Below the pieces are notes generated by a model. It saw only the letters and a program-made list of their open reading frames with translations. It did no database searches and was not told where the DNA came from. A program made the translations under genes and the position numbers. From NCBI RefSeq assembly GCF_014333445.1, contig NZ_JACRYU010000018.1, forward strand, positions 42,670 through 106,669: DNA of 64,000 nt, written 5' to 3'. Source of the stretch: Terrisporobacter mayombei. Lineage in GTDB: Bacteria > Bacillota > Clostridia > Peptostreptococcales > Peptostreptococcaceae. How positions within the stretch are numbered: the stretch's first letter is position 1; every line of letters begins with the position of its first letter. Positions 54,135 through 63,880 of this stretch are shown in pieces.

Positions 54135-56114
54135 TTGAACAGACATTTAAAAGGAGCAGGTTTTTATCTGTTACTATTTTTAATAATAATTGGAATAATC
54201 CAATTTACAGGGACTAAAACAACGAAGGTAGAAGAGCTAGAATTCTCTAAAGTCTATAAGTACTTAAATGATGAGCAGATTTCAAGAATACATTTTGTTG
54301 ATGGAACATCTGTCGAAGGTGTAATAAAAAAATCAAATAAGAAGTTCGTGTCATATGTACCAGATGAAGTATTAGGAGATAAGTTAGCTAATGAAATACT
54401 AGATCAAGCAGTAGAAGGAAAATTAGTTGTTACTGGTGAATCAAAACCACAAACACCATGGTTTGTAAGTATGTTGCCAACAATTCTTTTAACTGGGTTT
54501 ATAATTATAATGTGGTTTATATTTATGAATCAGTCTCAAGGTGGGGGCGGAAAAGTTATGAATTTTGGCAAATCAAAAGCTAGGGTTCATAAGGATGATG
54601 AGAAAACAAGGGTTACATTTAAAGATGTAGCAGGTCTTACAGAGGAAAAAGAAGATCTTCAAGAAGTTGTTGATTTCTTAAAAAATCCTAAAAGGTATAT
54701 TAATTTAGGAGCTAGGATTCCTAAAGGTATACTCATGGTAGGGCCTCCAGGTACAGGTAAAACATATTTATCAAGGGCAGTAGCAGGAGAAGCAGGAGTA
54801 CCGTTCTTTAGCATAAGTGGTTCTGACTTCGTTGAAATGTTTGTTGGTGTTGGTGCATCAAGAGTTAGAGATTTATTTGAGCAAGCGAAGAAAAGTTCGC
54901 CTGCAATAATATTTATAGATGAAATTGATGCTGTTGGTAGAAAAAGAGGAGCAGGACTTGGTGGAGGACACGATGAAAGAGAGCAAACTCTTAATCAACT
55001 TCTAGTTGAAATGGATGGTTTTGGAGTAAATGAAGGTATAATAATAATGGCAGCTACAAATAGACCTGACATATTAGACCCAGCGCTACTTAGACCTGGT
55101 AGATTTGATAGAGAGGTCGTGGTTGGTGCTCCAGATGTTAAGGGTAGAGAAGCTATATTCAAGGTTCATTCGCAAAATAAACCTTTAGCAGATGATGTTA
55201 AACCAGATATATTAGCTAAAAGAACTCCAGGATTTACTCCTGCAGATATAGAAAATATAATGAATGAGGCTGCTATTTTAACAGCTAGAAAAAGAGAAAA
55301 ACAAATCCATATGGATACTATAGAAGAAGCTATAACGAAAGTTATGGTTGGGGTTGCTAAGAAGTCTAGAGTGATAAGTGAAAAAGACAGAAAATTAACT
55401 GCTTATCATGAAGCAGGTCATGCAATATGTATGCATGTACTTCCTAACGTAAGCCCTGTTCACCAAGTTACTATAATACCAAGAGGTAGAGCTGGTGGAT
55501 TTACAGAGCCACTTCCACAAGAAGACCAAATGTATGGTACAAAACATGAAATGCTAGAAACTATAGTTATGGCACTTGGTGGTAGAGTTGCTGAAGAATT
55601 AATCATGGATGATATCTCTACAGGAGCATCTAATGATTTAGAAAGGGTTACAGCAATAGCTAGGGCTATGGTTACTAAATATGGTATGAGTGAGAAAATG
55701 GGACCTATGGTATATGGAGACAGTGATGATGAGGTATTCTTAGGGAATAGTATAACTACTAAGAAAAATTACTCAGAAGAAATAGCATATGAAATAGATA
55801 AAGAAATAAGAAGAATAGTAGAAAATGCTTATTCTGAATGTAGACGTATCTTATTAGAGAATATGGATAAATTACATCATGTAGCAAAAGGTTTATTGCT
55901 TTATGAAACTTTAGATGCAGATCAATTTATTCAAGCATTTAATGAAGAGTTATCATTATCTGAAAAAGATGTATTTGAAAAAAGAGAAGTATCAACTGAT
56001 TCTTTAGAGGATGAAGTAGATGAACAAAAAAATCATGATACGGCTAAACAAAACAAAGATATACAAGATTCAAAAATAAGTGATTTTAGATCGCTAGAAG
56101 ATGATAATAAATAA
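54135..56114 (+). CDS. ftsH: ATP-dependent zinc metalloprotease FtsH
   Basis: A 659-residue membrane AAA+ protease for quality control. Two N-terminal membrane helices (about residues 6-25 and 110-132) flank a small extracytoplasmic domain. Walker A 'GPPGTGKT' (about 202), Walker B 'IIFIDEIDA' (about 256), the arginine-finger region '[20 protein letters not shown]' and the zinc motif HEAGH (about 424) are present. TTG 54135 is preferred because AAAGGAGGG lies directly upstream; ATG 54117 would put that site inside the coding region. The C-terminal acidic, Asp/Lys-rich tail is probably disordered. Confidence 0.95.
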   Translation: MNRHLKGAGFYLLLFLIIIGIIQFTGTKTTKVEELEFSKVYKYLNDEQISRIHFVDGTSVEGVIKKSNKKFVSYVPDEVLGDKLANEILDQAVEGKLVVTGESKPQTPWFVSMLPTILLTGFIIIMWFIFMNQSQGGGGKVMNFGKSKARVHKDDEKTRVTFKDVAGLTEEKEDLQEVVDFLKNPKRYINLGARIPKGILMVGPPGTGKTYLSRAVAGEAGVPFFSISGSDFVEMFVGVGASRVRDLFEQAKKSSPAIIFIDEIDAVGRKRGAGLGGGHDEREQTLNQLLVEMDGFGVNEGIIIMAATNRPDILDPALLRPGRFDREVVVGAPDVKGREAIFKVHSQNKPLADDVKPDILAKRTPGFTPADIENIMNEAAILTARKREKQIHMDTIEEAITKVMVGVAKKSRVISEKDRKLTAYHEAGHAICMHVLPNVSPVHQVTIIPRGRAGGFTEPLPQEDQMYGTKHEMLETIVMALGGRVAEELIMDDISTGASNDLERVTAIARAMVTKYGMSEKMGPMVYGDSDDEVFLGNSITTKKNYSEEIAYEIDKEIRRIVENAYSECRRILLENMDKLHHVAKGLLLYETLDADQFIQAFNEELSLSEKDVFEKREVSTDSLEDEVDEQKNHDTAKQNKDIQDSKISDFRSLEDDNK

Positions 56115-56120
56115 ATTTAT

Positions 56121-56160
56121 AATAAAAACAGGGCTTTCATTAGGAGGTCCTGTTTTTATT
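56121..56160. terminator. Terminator after ftsH
   Basis: AATAAAAACAGG pairs perfectly with CCTGTTTTTATT around a 16-nt loop that has weak internal pairing. Confidence 0.8.
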
Positions 56161-56228
56161 ATGAGTTTATATAATATAATTAGTGTATAATTAAGTTTAC
56201 TAAGAAGAAATATAAACAGGGGGCAAAT

Positions 56229-57203
56229 ATGAGAGATAAAGTGATTAAGGCTATTTTGGATAGTGGTAAGGAATTTGTTTCAGGAGAAGAATTGTCTAAA
56301 GAATTAGGTATTTCAAGAACGGCGGTATGGAAGCATATAAATGCACTAAAAGAGGAAGGATACAGCATAGAATCTGTAAATAAAAAAGGATATAGGCTTT
56401 TAGACTCACCTAATGATTTACTAAATCCTCAAAATATATATCATAACTTACAAACAGACATAATTGGTCAAAACATAATTCATTTTAATAAACTAGAATC
56501 TACAAATGATTATTTGAAGCAAGTCGGAAATGATGTAGTAGAGGGAACTGTGGCTATTAGTGAAGAGCAGACAAAGGGAAAAGGTAGGCTAGGAAGAGTA
56601 TGGGAGTCAAAAGTTGGCGATGGTATATGGATGAGTATTATTCTTAAACCAGACATAATGCCATATAAGGCGCCGTTTATAACTCTAATTGCTGGTGCTT
56701 CGGTAGTTAAAGCTTTAAATAATCTTGGAGTAAATGCTCAAATAAAATGGCCTAATGATGTTATTATAAATGATAAAAAGGTTTGTGGTATTTTAACTGA
56801 ATTATCAGCCGAAATTGAAAGAATAAATTATGTAGTACTAGGTATTGGTATGAATGTAAAGAATGAAGATTTTGATTCAAAATTAAAAAATAAAGCTACA
56901 TCTTTACATAAAGAAGGATACAAACTACATAGAGTAGATATAGTAAAAGAAATTTTTTATCAATTTGAATTGCTGTATAAGAAATATTTAGATAATGATA
57001 AAGAAGAAGTTTTAAATATATGCAGGGATTATTCTGCTATTCTTAATAAAGAAATATATATAATAAGAAATGATGAAAAAGAATTAGTTAAATGTATAGA
57101 TGTAAATGAAGAAGGAAATTTACTTGTCAAAAATAGTAGTGGTCAAGTAAAAGAAATAATTTCGGGAGAGGTTTCCATAAGAGGTGTGAAAGGATATGTA
57201 TAA
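56229..57203 (+). CDS. birA: Bifunctional biotin ligase/repressor BirA
   Basis: A 324-residue protein that attaches biotin to carboxylase subunits and, via its N-terminal winged helix, represses biotin genes. The helix-turn-helix 'SGEELSKELGISRTAVWKHI' (about residues 18-37) identifies the regulator-type ligase. The biotin-AMP loop 'GKGRLGRVWES' lies at about residue 117, and 'IKWPNDVIINDKKVCGILTE' near residue 174 contains the conserved Lys. GGGGGC precedes the ATG. It overlaps the next gene by 8 nt. Confidence 0.95.
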   Translation: MRDKVIKAILDSGKEFVSGEELSKELGISRTAVWKHINALKEEGYSIESVNKKGYRLLDSPNDLLNPQNIYHNLQTDIIGQNIIHFNKLESTNDYLKQVGNDVVEGTVAISEEQTKGKGRLGRVWESKVGDGIWMSIILKPDIMPYKAPFITLIAGASVVKALNNLGVNAQIKWPNDVIINDKKVCGILTELSAEIERINYVVLGIGMNVKNEDFDSKLKNKATSLHKEGYKLHRVDIVKEIFYQFELLYKKYLDNDKEEVLNICRDYSAILNKEIYIIRNDEKELVKCIDVNEEGNLLVKNSSGQVKEIISGEVSIRGVKGYV

Positions 57204-58164
57204 TAATATTTTAGATGTAAAAGGATTAAAGGTTGGACAAGCTCAAGATAATGAAGCTTTAACAGGATGTACAGTAGTAATATGTGAAGAAGGCGCAACT
57301 TGTGGTGTTGATGTAAGAGGCTCTGCACCTGGAACTAGGGAAACGGATTTATTAGACCCAATAAATATGGTTCAAAAGGTTCATGCAGTTGTATTATCAG
57401 GTGGTTCTGCTTTTGGATTAGAATCAACTTGTGGTGTTAGCAAATATTTAGAAGAAAAAAATATTGGTTTTGATTCAGGTGTTTGTAAAGTTCCAATTGT
57501 AACAGGTGCTGTATTATTTGACTTAGTAGTAGGTGATCATAAAGTTAGACCTGATAAGGAGATGGGATATAAAGCGTGTTTACAAGCTAGTGAAACTGAA
57601 TTGAAACAAGGAAACTATGGAGCTGGATGTGGTGCTACAGTTGGAAAAATAAAAGGACCAGAGTATTTAATGAAGGGCGGAATAGGAAGTCACTCTATAA
57701 AACTAGATAATGGTATAGTAGTAGCTGCACTAATAGCAGTTAATGCTTTTGGTGATATATATGAAGATGGAAAGGTAATAGCTGGTGTTTTAAATGATGA
57801 TAAAACACAACTACTTAATACTTATGAAATAATGAAAAAAGGATTCATAAAAGGTGGCTTTAGTATAAATAATACTACTATAGGTATAGTGGCAACTAAT
57901 GCAAACTTGACAAAGGCTCAATGTAAAAAAATATCTCAGATGGCTCATGATGGATATGCTAAATCTATATTCCCTATACATACACCTCATGATGGAGATA
58001 CTATATTTACTATGGCTACAGGAGAGGTTGATGTAGATAATGATGTGACATTATTAGGATCATTAGCCACAGAAGTGGTTCAAGAAAGTATAATAAAAGC
58101 AATTAAAAATGCACAATCAGTAAAAAATATTATTTCTTATAATGAATTAAATAAGAATATATAA
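57196..58164 (+). CDS. P1-family (DmpA/NylC-like) N-terminal nucleophile hydrolase
   Basis: A 322-residue self-processing amidohydrolase. 'SGGSAFGLESTCGVSKYLEE' (about residues 68-87) and 'GNYGAGCGATVGKIKG' (about 139-154) are family landmarks. The expected autocleavage site lies in 'FSINNTTIGIVATNANL', so Thr227 after Asn226 is the likely new N-terminus and nucleophile, as in NylC, rather than the Ser of DmpA. Members act on beta-peptides, amino-acid amides or nylon oligomers; the natural substrate is unknown. The start overlaps birA by 8 nt, so translation is coupled. Confidence 0.85.
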   Translation: MYNNILDVKGLKVGQAQDNEALTGCTVVICEEGATCGVDVRGSAPGTRETDLLDPINMVQKVHAVVLSGGSAFGLESTCGVSKYLEEKNIGFDSGVCKVPIVTGAVLFDLVVGDHKVRPDKEMGYKACLQASETELKQGNYGAGCGATVGKIKGPEYLMKGGIGSHSIKLDNGIVVAALIAVNAFGDIYEDGKVIAGVLNDDKTQLLNTYEIMKKGFIKGGFSINNTTIGIVATNANLTKAQCKKISQMAHDGYAKSIFPIHTPHDGDTIFTMATGEVDVDNDVTLLGSLATEVVQESIIKAIKNAQSVKNIISYNELNKNI

Positions 58165-58189
58165 TATTTTTTATGGTAATACAATTTTA

Positions 58190-58218
58190 TTGACAATAGA
58201 AAAATCGGCTGTTAAAAT
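58190..58218 (+). promoter_or_regulatory. Sigma-A promoter of the ECF transporter-coaX unit
   Basis: TTGACA (58190-58195), an exact 17-bp spacer and TAAAAT (58213-58218). Predicted transcript start is about 58225, leaving a leader of roughly 130 nt. Confidence 0.8.
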
Positions 58219-58224
58219 TGTCTT

Positions 58225-58353
58225 GATATAGCTGACATCTTCATAAGAAGAGTCTGACTTAGCAGACATTTAAAAAGTTGCAAAAGTCAAAACTAAATAA
58301 AATTAAAATAGTCCGGCATCTTTTATGAGCTGGAACGGAGGTGTATTTTTATT
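58225..58353 (+). ncRNA. Structured 5' leader, possible riboswitch
   Basis: The leader contains TCTTC/GAAGA and TCTG/CAGA hairpins near its 5' end (58239-58271), an A-rich linker, and a last hairpin in which TCCG pairs with CGGA next to the GGAGG ribosome binding site (58312-58341). No THF, preQ1, TPP, FMN or T-box signature is visible. It precedes an ECF-type vitamin transporter and coaX, so a pantothenate- or CoA-related signal is possible. Inference only. Confidence 0.4.
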
Positions 58354-58956
58354 ATGATTAACACACAAACATCAGTAAACAAAAGGCTGAATGTAAGAAA
58401 GATGACAGTAATAGGAGTTTTATCAGCAATTTCTATTATGATGTCTATGTTGCCATTTATAGGTTACATACCTATAGGACCTATTAAAGCAACTATAATG
58501 CATATACCAGTAATTATAGGTGCTATTATTGAAGGACCTGTTGTAGGAGCTACAATAGGGTTAATATTTGGGTTAACAAGTTTATGGAATGCAATTACGC
58601 AACCAGTTATACTGTCTCCATTATTTTTAAATCCGCTAGTATCTGTATTACCTAGAATCTTAATAGGAATAATAGCTTATTATGTTTACCAAGGTGTATA
58701 TAAACTTACTAAAAAAGTATATGCATCTGGTTTTGTAGCAGGGCTTATAGGTTCATTAGTTAATACAGTTGGTGTTTTAGGTATGATTTATGTACTATAT
58801 GCAGAAAAATATCTAATACTTATAGAACAACAAGGAGCAAGTGCAGGTAATCTTTTACTTGGAGTTGCTTTTACAAGTGGAGTACCAGAAGCTTTAGTAG
58901 CAGCATTAATAGTATCTGCAGTATCAGTGGCACTAATTAGAAAAGGCAAAAAATAG
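58354..58956 (+). CDS. ECF transporter S component, predicted pantothenate (PanT-like)
   Basis: A 200-residue integral membrane protein with five to six helices. '[20 protein letters not shown]' (about residues 43-62) followed by '[17 protein letters not shown]' is the conserved core of ECF substrate-binding S components of the folate/pantothenate group. It would dock with a shared EcfAAT module encoded elsewhere. coaX begins 17 nt downstream, encoding the first enzyme of CoA synthesis, so pantothenate is the most likely ligand. The start codon lies 12 nt after GGAGG, a long spacing, behind a structured leader. Confidence 0.8.
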   Translation: MINTQTSVNKRLNVRKMTVIGVLSAISIMMSMLPFIGYIPIGPIKATIMHIPVIIGAIIEGPVVGATIGLIFGLTSLWNAITQPVILSPLFLNPLVSVLPRILIGIIAYYVYQGVYKLTKKVYASGFVAGLIGSLVNTVGVLGMIYVLYAEKYLILIEQQGASAGNLLLGVAFTSGVPEALVAALIVSAVSVALIRKGKK

Positions 58957-58973
58957 AAAGAAGGTTTAAATTT

Positions 58974-59741
58974 ATGCTATTAGTATTTGATGTAGGAAAT
59001 ACAAATATGGTTATAGGTGTATATGAAGCAAAAAAATTGATAAAAAATTGGAGAATAAATACTGATATACACAAAACATCTGATGAATATGGAATGCTAA
59101 TAAATAATTTATTAGCTTATGATAAAATAGATATAAAATCAATTGACGATGTAATAATATCTTCAGTTGTTCCTAATGTAATGCATGCTTTAGAGAATTT
59201 CTGTATAAAGTATTGCGAAAAAAAACCGATGATAGTAGGTCCTGGTATCAAGACAGGTTTAAATATTAAATATGATAATCCTAAACAAGTAGGAGCAGAT
59301 AGAATAGTAAATGCTGTTGCTGCCATTGAGAAATATGGAAGTCCGCTTATTATAGTAGACTTTGGTACTGCTACTACATTCTGTGCTATATCTGAAAAAG
59401 CTGAATACTTAGGAGGAACTATATGTCCAGGTCTTATAATATCAAGTGAAGCATTATTTAATGGTGCAGCTAAACTTCCTAGGGTTGAGCTTACTAAACC
59501 AGGAAAAACGATATGTAAGACTACAGTAGAAGCGATGCAATCAGGGATAATATATGGATATGTTGGTCAAGTAGAGAAGATAATATCTATAATGAAAAAA
59601 GAGTTAGGTAGTGAAGATGTAAAGGTAATTGCTACAGGAGGTTTATCTAGTCTTATTCATTCAGAAACTGATAGTATAGATTATATAGATAGATTCTTAA
59701 CTTTAGAAGGTTTAAGATTAATACATGCAAAAAATAAATAA
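58974..59741 (+). CDS. coaX: Type III pantothenate kinase
   Basis: A 255-residue ASKHA-fold kinase phosphorylating pantothenate, not inhibited by CoA. Phosphate 1 motif '[11 protein letters not shown]' (residues 5-15), '[20 protein letters not shown]' and '[10 protein letters not shown]' (about 87-118), catalytic '[10 protein letters not shown]' (about 126-135) and 'GGLSS' near residue 223 are all present. AGAAGG precedes the ATG. Co-transcribed with the putative pantothenate transporter. Confidence 0.95.
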   Translation: MLLVFDVGNTNMVIGVYEAKKLIKNWRINTDIHKTSDEYGMLINNLLAYDKIDIKSIDDVIISSVVPNVMHALENFCIKYCEKKPMIVGPGIKTGLNIKYDNPKQVGADRIVNAVAAIEKYGSPLIIVDFGTATTFCAISEKAEYLGGTICPGLIISSEALFNGAAKLPRVELTKPGKTICKTTVEAMQSGIIYGYVGQVEKIISIMKKELGSEDVKVIATGGLSSLIHSETDSIDYIDRFLTLEGLRLIHAKNK

Positions 59742-59748
59742 AATTAAC

Positions 59749-59782
59749 AAGTAGTTGGGGGTTACTCTCAGCTACTTTTTAT
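59749..59782 (+). terminator. Terminator after coaX
   Basis: AAGTAGTTG pairs with CAGCTACTT (one U-G) around a 13-nt loop, followed by TTT. Confidence 0.75.
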
Positions 59783-59817
59783 ATGTAAAATAATGCAATA
59801 TGTAAAAATAATGCAAT
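59783..59817. repeat. Short tandem duplication
   Basis: ATGTAAAATAATGCAAT is followed directly by the same unit with one extra A, and a third partial copy (ATGAAATAAT) trails behind. Intergenic, between coaX and dus. Confidence 0.75.
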
Positions 59818-59932
59818 ATGAAATAATAATAGTATATTTTCAAAATTTGTAATAATATAATATGAGTAGTTAATTAAATTTTGGAAAATGTTAATTATTA
59901 TAAATGATTTATAAATAAAAGGAGACAAAAGG

Positions 59933-60910
59933 ATGAAAATAGGAAATGTTCAGTTAGATAATGAAGTGTTTTTATCTCCTATGGCAGGTGTAACAGACTT
60001 GCCTTTTAGAACAATATGTAAAGAAAAAGGATGTGGAATGCTTTATACAGAAATGATAAATGCAAAAGCTCTTTCTTATGATGATGAAAATACTAAAAAA
60101 ATGTTAAATATGCCAGATGATGGACATCCAGTTGCTATTCAAATATTTGGGTCAGACCCGGAATTTATGGGTAAGGCAGCTTCTATATTGAATAAATATC
60201 CAAATCAAATTTTAGATATTAATATGGGATGTCCTGCTCCAAAAGTAGTTAAAAATGGAGATGGGTCTGCTTTAATGAAAAATCCTCAGTTGGCTGCTAA
60301 AGTTTTATCAGCAGTTGTAAAAAATTCTGATAAGCCTGTTACTTTAAAAATTAGAAAAGGATGGGATGATACTTGTGTAAATGCTGTTGAGATAGCTAAG
60401 ATCGCAGAAGAGTGCGGAATAAGTGCTGTAGCTATACACGGTAGAACAAGAGAACAATTCTATTCTGGTAAAGCAGATTGGGATATAATTAGAGATATAA
60501 AAGAAGCTATAAACATACCTGTAATAGGTAATGGTGATGTATTTGAAGTACAAGATGCAGTTAATATGCTAGAAAAAACTAAATGTGATGCTATAATGAT
60601 TGGTAGAGGATCTCAAGGAAACCCATGGATATTCAATAGAATAAATCATTATATGAAAACAGGTGAAATATTACCGGAGCCTACATTAGAAGAAAAAATG
60701 AATACGGCTATTAAACATATGAATTTGGCTGTAGAAGAACATGGAGAATATGTAGCGGTAAGAGAAATGAGAAAACATATAGGATGGTATTTAAAAGGTT
60801 TAAAAAACTCTGCTAGATACAGAGATCAAATAAATAAAATAACTGACTATAAAGAAGTGATCGCTATGTTAGAGGAGTATGTTCAACACTCCTTGACACA
60901 ATTAGGATAG
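59933..60910 (+). CDS. dusB: tRNA-dihydrouridine synthase
   Basis: A 325-residue FMN enzyme reducing uridines in tRNA. 'LSPMAGVTDLPFRTICKEKG' (about residues 15-34), the active-site Cys in 'DINMGCPAPKV' (about residue 100) and the FMN-phosphate site 'AIMIGRGSQGNPWIF' near residue 220 are clear. Strong AAAGGAGA precedes the ATG. It begins the dus-greA-lysS cluster seen in many Firmicutes upstream of a ribosomal RNA operon. Confidence 0.95.
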   Translation: MKIGNVQLDNEVFLSPMAGVTDLPFRTICKEKGCGMLYTEMINAKALSYDDENTKKMLNMPDDGHPVAIQIFGSDPEFMGKAASILNKYPNQILDINMGCPAPKVVKNGDGSALMKNPQLAAKVLSAVVKNSDKPVTLKIRKGWDDTCVNAVEIAKIAEECGISAVAIHGRTREQFYSGKADWDIIRDIKEAINIPVIGNGDVFEVQDAVNMLEKTKCDAIMIGRGSQGNPWIFNRINHYMKTGEILPEPTLEEKMNTAIKHMNLAVEEHGEYVAVREMRKHIGWYLKGLKNSARYRDQINKITDYKEVIAMLEEYVQHSLTQLG

Positions 60911-61006
60911 TGACTTATAATATACCGCATAATAAATCAAATATGGATAAATATTAAATGCACTGAGAAGGTGTATTTAAAATATATATAAGGAGTTGTA
61001 GGGGTT

Positions 61007-61483
61007 ATGGTAGAAAAACAAGAGATACTTACACAAGAAGGTTACGACAAATTAGAAGAAGAAGTTGAATACTTAAAAACTGTAAAAAGAAAAGAAGTTG
61101 CTGAAAGAATAAAAGTAGCTATATCTTTCGGAGATTTATCAGAAAATGCTGAGTATGATGAAGCTAAAAATGAGCAAGCTCAAGTAGAGGAAAGAATAGT
61201 AAAATTAGAAAATATGTTAAGAAAAGCTGTTATCATAGACGAAAGTCAAATAGACAGTAATACAGTAACAATAGGTGCAACAGTTAAAGTATACGATACA
61301 GACTTTGATGAAGAAGTAGAATACACTATAGTAGGTTCTGCTGAAGCAGATCCATACAATGGAAAGATATCAAATGAGTCACCAGTAGGTAAAGCTTTTA
61401 TAGGAAGACATAAAGATGATGAAGTTGAAGTTCAAGTTCCAAATGGTGTTGTAACATATAAAATACTAGAAATAAGAAGATAG
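61007..61483 (+). CDS. greA: Transcription elongation factor GreA
   Basis: A 158-residue factor that rescues backtracked RNA polymerase. The N-terminal coiled coil (about residues 8-75) carries the acidic tip '[20 protein letters not shown]' (about 45-64); the C-terminal FKBP-like domain includes 'GATVKVYD' and '[20 protein letters not shown]'. AAGGAG precedes the ATG. It follows dus by 96 nt and precedes lysS by 40 nt. Confidence 0.97.
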   Translation: MVEKQEILTQEGYDKLEEEVEYLKTVKRKEVAERIKVAISFGDLSENAEYDEAKNEQAQVEERIVKLENMLRKAVIIDESQIDSNTVTIGATVKVYDTDFDEEVEYTIVGSAEADPYNGKISNESPVGKAFIGRHKDDEVEVQVPNGVVTYKILEIRR

Positions 61484-61523
61484 TTTAATAAAAATTTAAT
61501 AAGAAGAAACTTGGAGGAAAAAA

Positions 61524-63041
61524 ATGAGTAAAGATCAACAAAATGTGATTGATAACCAAGAAGATCTTACAGAAGTACTTAAAGTAAGAAGAGAAAAATT
61601 AAGTAAGCTACAAGAAATGGGGAGAGACCCATTTGTACAAAGTAGATATGATAGAACTAACTATTCTATGGATATAAAAGACAACTTTGAAGAAATGGAT
61701 GGGAAAGTTGTTAAAATAGCTGGACGTATAATGAGCAAAAGACTTCAAGGTAAAGCTGGATTTATAGATATCCAAGATCAAGAAGGTAGAATACAATGCT
61801 ATGTAAGAAAAGATAGAATAGGTGAAGAAGAATATGACTTATTCAAAACTTATGATATAGGTGATATAATAGGTTTAGAGGGTGAAGTATTCAAAACTAA
61901 GAAAGAAGAAATATCAGTAAAAGCTAATAATGTAGTTTTATTATCTAAATCATTACAAGTGTTACCAGAAAAATATCATGGATTAAAAGACGTAGATTTA
62001 AGATATAGACAAAGATATGTAGATTTAATAGTTAATCCAGAGGTTAAAGAAGCTTTCTTAACAAGAACAAAAGCATTAAAAGCATTAAGAAGTTACTTAG
62101 ATGATAGAGGATTCTTAGAAGTTGAAACACCAATATTAAATACAATAGCTGGTGGTGCAAACGCTAGACCATTCATAACTCATCACAACACATTAGATAT
62201 ACCAATGTACTTAAGAATAGCAAACGAATTATACTTAAAAAGACTTATAGTTGGTGGATTTGACAAAGTATACGAAATGGGAAGAATGTTCAGAAATGAA
62301 GGTATGGACGTTAACCATAATCCAGAATACACTGCTATAGAAATGTATCAAGCATATGCTGATTTTAATGATATGATGGAATTAACTGAAAATGTTATAT
62401 CTCACATGGCAGAAGTAGCTACAGGAAGTACAGTTGTAAATTACCAAGGAACAGAAATAGATTTCAAACCACCTTGGAGAAGAATGACTATGATAGAATG
62501 TGTTAAAGAATACACTGGTGTAGACTTTGATACTATAGATACTGATGAAGAAGCTTTAGCAGTAGCTAGAGAAAAAGGAATAGAAATAACTCCTGGAATG
62601 AGAAGAGGAGAAGTTATAAATGCATTCTTCGAAGAATTTGGTGAAGATAAATTAATCCAACCAACATTTATAACTCACCATCCAGTTGAAGTATCACCTC
62701 TTGCTAAGAGAAATGCTGAAGACCCAAGAAAAACTGATAGATTTGAAGCTTTTGCTAATAAATGGGAATTAGCTAATGCATTCTCAGAACTTAATGATCC
62801 AATTGACCAAAAAGGAAGATTTATGGACCAATTAAGAAAGAAAGAATTAGGTGATGATGAAGCTTGCGATATGGATGAAGACTTTATAAATGCACTTGAA
62901 GTAGGTTTACCACCAACAGGTGGACTTGGAATAGGTATAGATAGAGTTATGATGTTACTTACTAACTCTGCATCAATAAGAGACGTTATCTTATTCCCAA
63001 CTATGAAACCAATAGAAAAACCACAAAACGAAGAAAAATAA
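61524..63041 (+). CDS. lysS: Lysyl-tRNA synthetase, class II
   Basis: A 505-residue class II aminoacyl-tRNA synthetase. The N-terminal OB-fold anticodon domain (about residues 60-150, '[20 protein letters not shown]') is followed by the catalytic domain with motif 1 '[20 protein letters not shown]', motif 2 '[20 protein letters not shown]' and motif 3 '[12 protein letters not shown]'. GGAGG precedes the ATG. Last gene before the ribosomal RNA operon region; a terminator follows. Confidence 0.97.
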   Translation: MSKDQQNVIDNQEDLTEVLKVRREKLSKLQEMGRDPFVQSRYDRTNYSMDIKDNFEEMDGKVVKIAGRIMSKRLQGKAGFIDIQDQEGRIQCYVRKDRIGEEEYDLFKTYDIGDIIGLEGEVFKTKKEEISVKANNVVLLSKSLQVLPEKYHGLKDVDLRYRQRYVDLIVNPEVKEAFLTRTKALKALRSYLDDRGFLEVETPILNTIAGGANARPFITHHNTLDIPMYLRIANELYLKRLIVGGFDKVYEMGRMFRNEGMDVNHNPEYTAIEMYQAYADFNDMMELTENVISHMAEVATGSTVVNYQGTEIDFKPPWRRMTMIECVKEYTGVDFDTIDTDEEALAVAREKGIEITPGMRRGEVINAFFEEFGEDKLIQPTFITHHPVEVSPLAKRNAEDPRKTDRFEAFANKWELANAFSELNDPIDQKGRFMDQLRKKELGDDEACDMDEDFINALEVGLPPTGGLGIGIDRVMMLLTNSASIRDVILFPTMKPIEKPQNEEK

Positions 63042-63055
63042 TATCTTTTAATATT

Positions 63056-63096
63056 AAAATAGCCTTTTGACTTTTTGTTAAAAGGCTATTTTTTAT
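63056..63096. terminator. Terminator after lysS
   Basis: AAAATAGCCTTTT pairs perfectly with AAAAGGCTATTTT around an 11-nt loop, followed by TTA. Confidence 0.9.
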
Positions 63097-63270
63097 AGTG
63101 ATGAAAGAATATTTTATTATGATTTTTATATAAATATAATTCAAGGTTTATTGATTACTATTTTTTAAACAAAAAATATTTACTATATCAACAGTAAAAT
63201 ATAAAAAAAGTTAACAAAAAATGTTGCTGATAATTTAAAAATGAAAAAAAACAAAGGAAAGTACTTATTT

Positions 63271-63321
63271 ATGAAAATAATAAGAGAAAAAATAATAGAG
63301 GAAAAAAGAAGAGAAAATTAG
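63271..63321 (+). CDS. Possible 16-codon peptide
   Basis: ATG 63271 to TAG 63319 encodes MKIIREKIIEEKRREN, a very basic/acidic amphipathic helix, behind AAAGGAAAG. It lies 34 nt before a second small gene. It could be a leader peptide, or chance in purine-rich DNA. The rest of the 63097-63355 gap shows nothing supportable. Confidence 0.25.
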   Translation: MKIIREKIIEEKRREN

Positions 63322-63355
63322 AAGTTATATAAAAATATTTTTTAGGAGGATTTGT

Positions 63356-63553
63356 ATGAACCAAATTATTTCATGGATATGCTTAATAAGTTTATGTTTT
63401 TTATGTTTACAAGTTATGATTTATATGTGTGAAGATACATTAAAATTATATAATAAAACAATTAATAATAAGAAGAATAGAAATAAAACTATTAGAAAAA
63501 ATACAGCAAGCGCAATGCATACATATAGTTATGAAAATAAAATTGCAAAATAA
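63356..63553 (+). CDS. Small single-helix membrane protein, unknown
   Basis: A 65-residue protein with one strong N-terminal membrane helix ('IISWICLISLCFLCLQVMIY', about residues 4-23) and a basic, Asn/Lys-rich cytoplasmic tail. A perfect TAGGAGG stands 8 nt before the ATG, which is the main reason to call it real. Three cysteines lie in or by the helix. Not recognised. It sits between the lysS terminator and the ribosomal promoters. Confidence 0.5.
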   Translation: MNQIISWICLISLCFLCLQVMIYMCEDTLKLYNKTINNKKNRNKTIRKNTASAMHTYSYENKIAK

Positions 63554-63576
63554 TTAAAAAAAAGTATAAAAAACTG

Positions 63577-63605
63577 TTGACCTATTAAATAATAGATGAT
63601 ATAGT
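63577..63605 (+). promoter_or_regulatory. rRNA operon promoter P1
   Basis: TTGACC (63577-63582), an exact 17-bp spacer and TATAGT (63600-63605), about 275 nt upstream of the 16S rRNA 5' end. Confidence 0.8.
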
Positions 63606-63658
63606 ATTACTTGTCCTTAAGAGAGAAGAAACAGGACGGAAAATTTCTTGAAAAGTTG

Positions 63659-63687
63659 TTGACAAAGATCAATAAACTTGATAAGAT
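63659..63687 (+). promoter_or_regulatory. rRNA operon promoter P2
   Basis: TTGACA (63659-63664), an exact 17-bp spacer and TAAGAT (63682-63687), 82 nt downstream of P1. A boxA-like antitermination element (ACTTTGAAAATTAAACAG) follows from 63711. Confidence 0.85.
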
Positions 63688-63880
63688 AAGTAAGTCAAAA
63701 GACATAAGAACTTTGAAAATTAAACAGTAGGTTAACATAAATTAATTCTTTAAGAATTAAACACAAACAAACCAAGCCAGATATTCAGATAATGATTAGT
63801 CTGAGCAGGTAACAACTTTTATTGAGCAACGGGACATGAGGTAAGCGAATGGACGTTGGCGATATAAAGTGCAAACTTTA

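Noticed and set aside
63742..63760. AT palindrome in the rRNA leader (TTAATTCTT and its inverse)
   Set aside because: Tiny loop and pure A-T arms; may be part of the leader fold but gives no independent feature.
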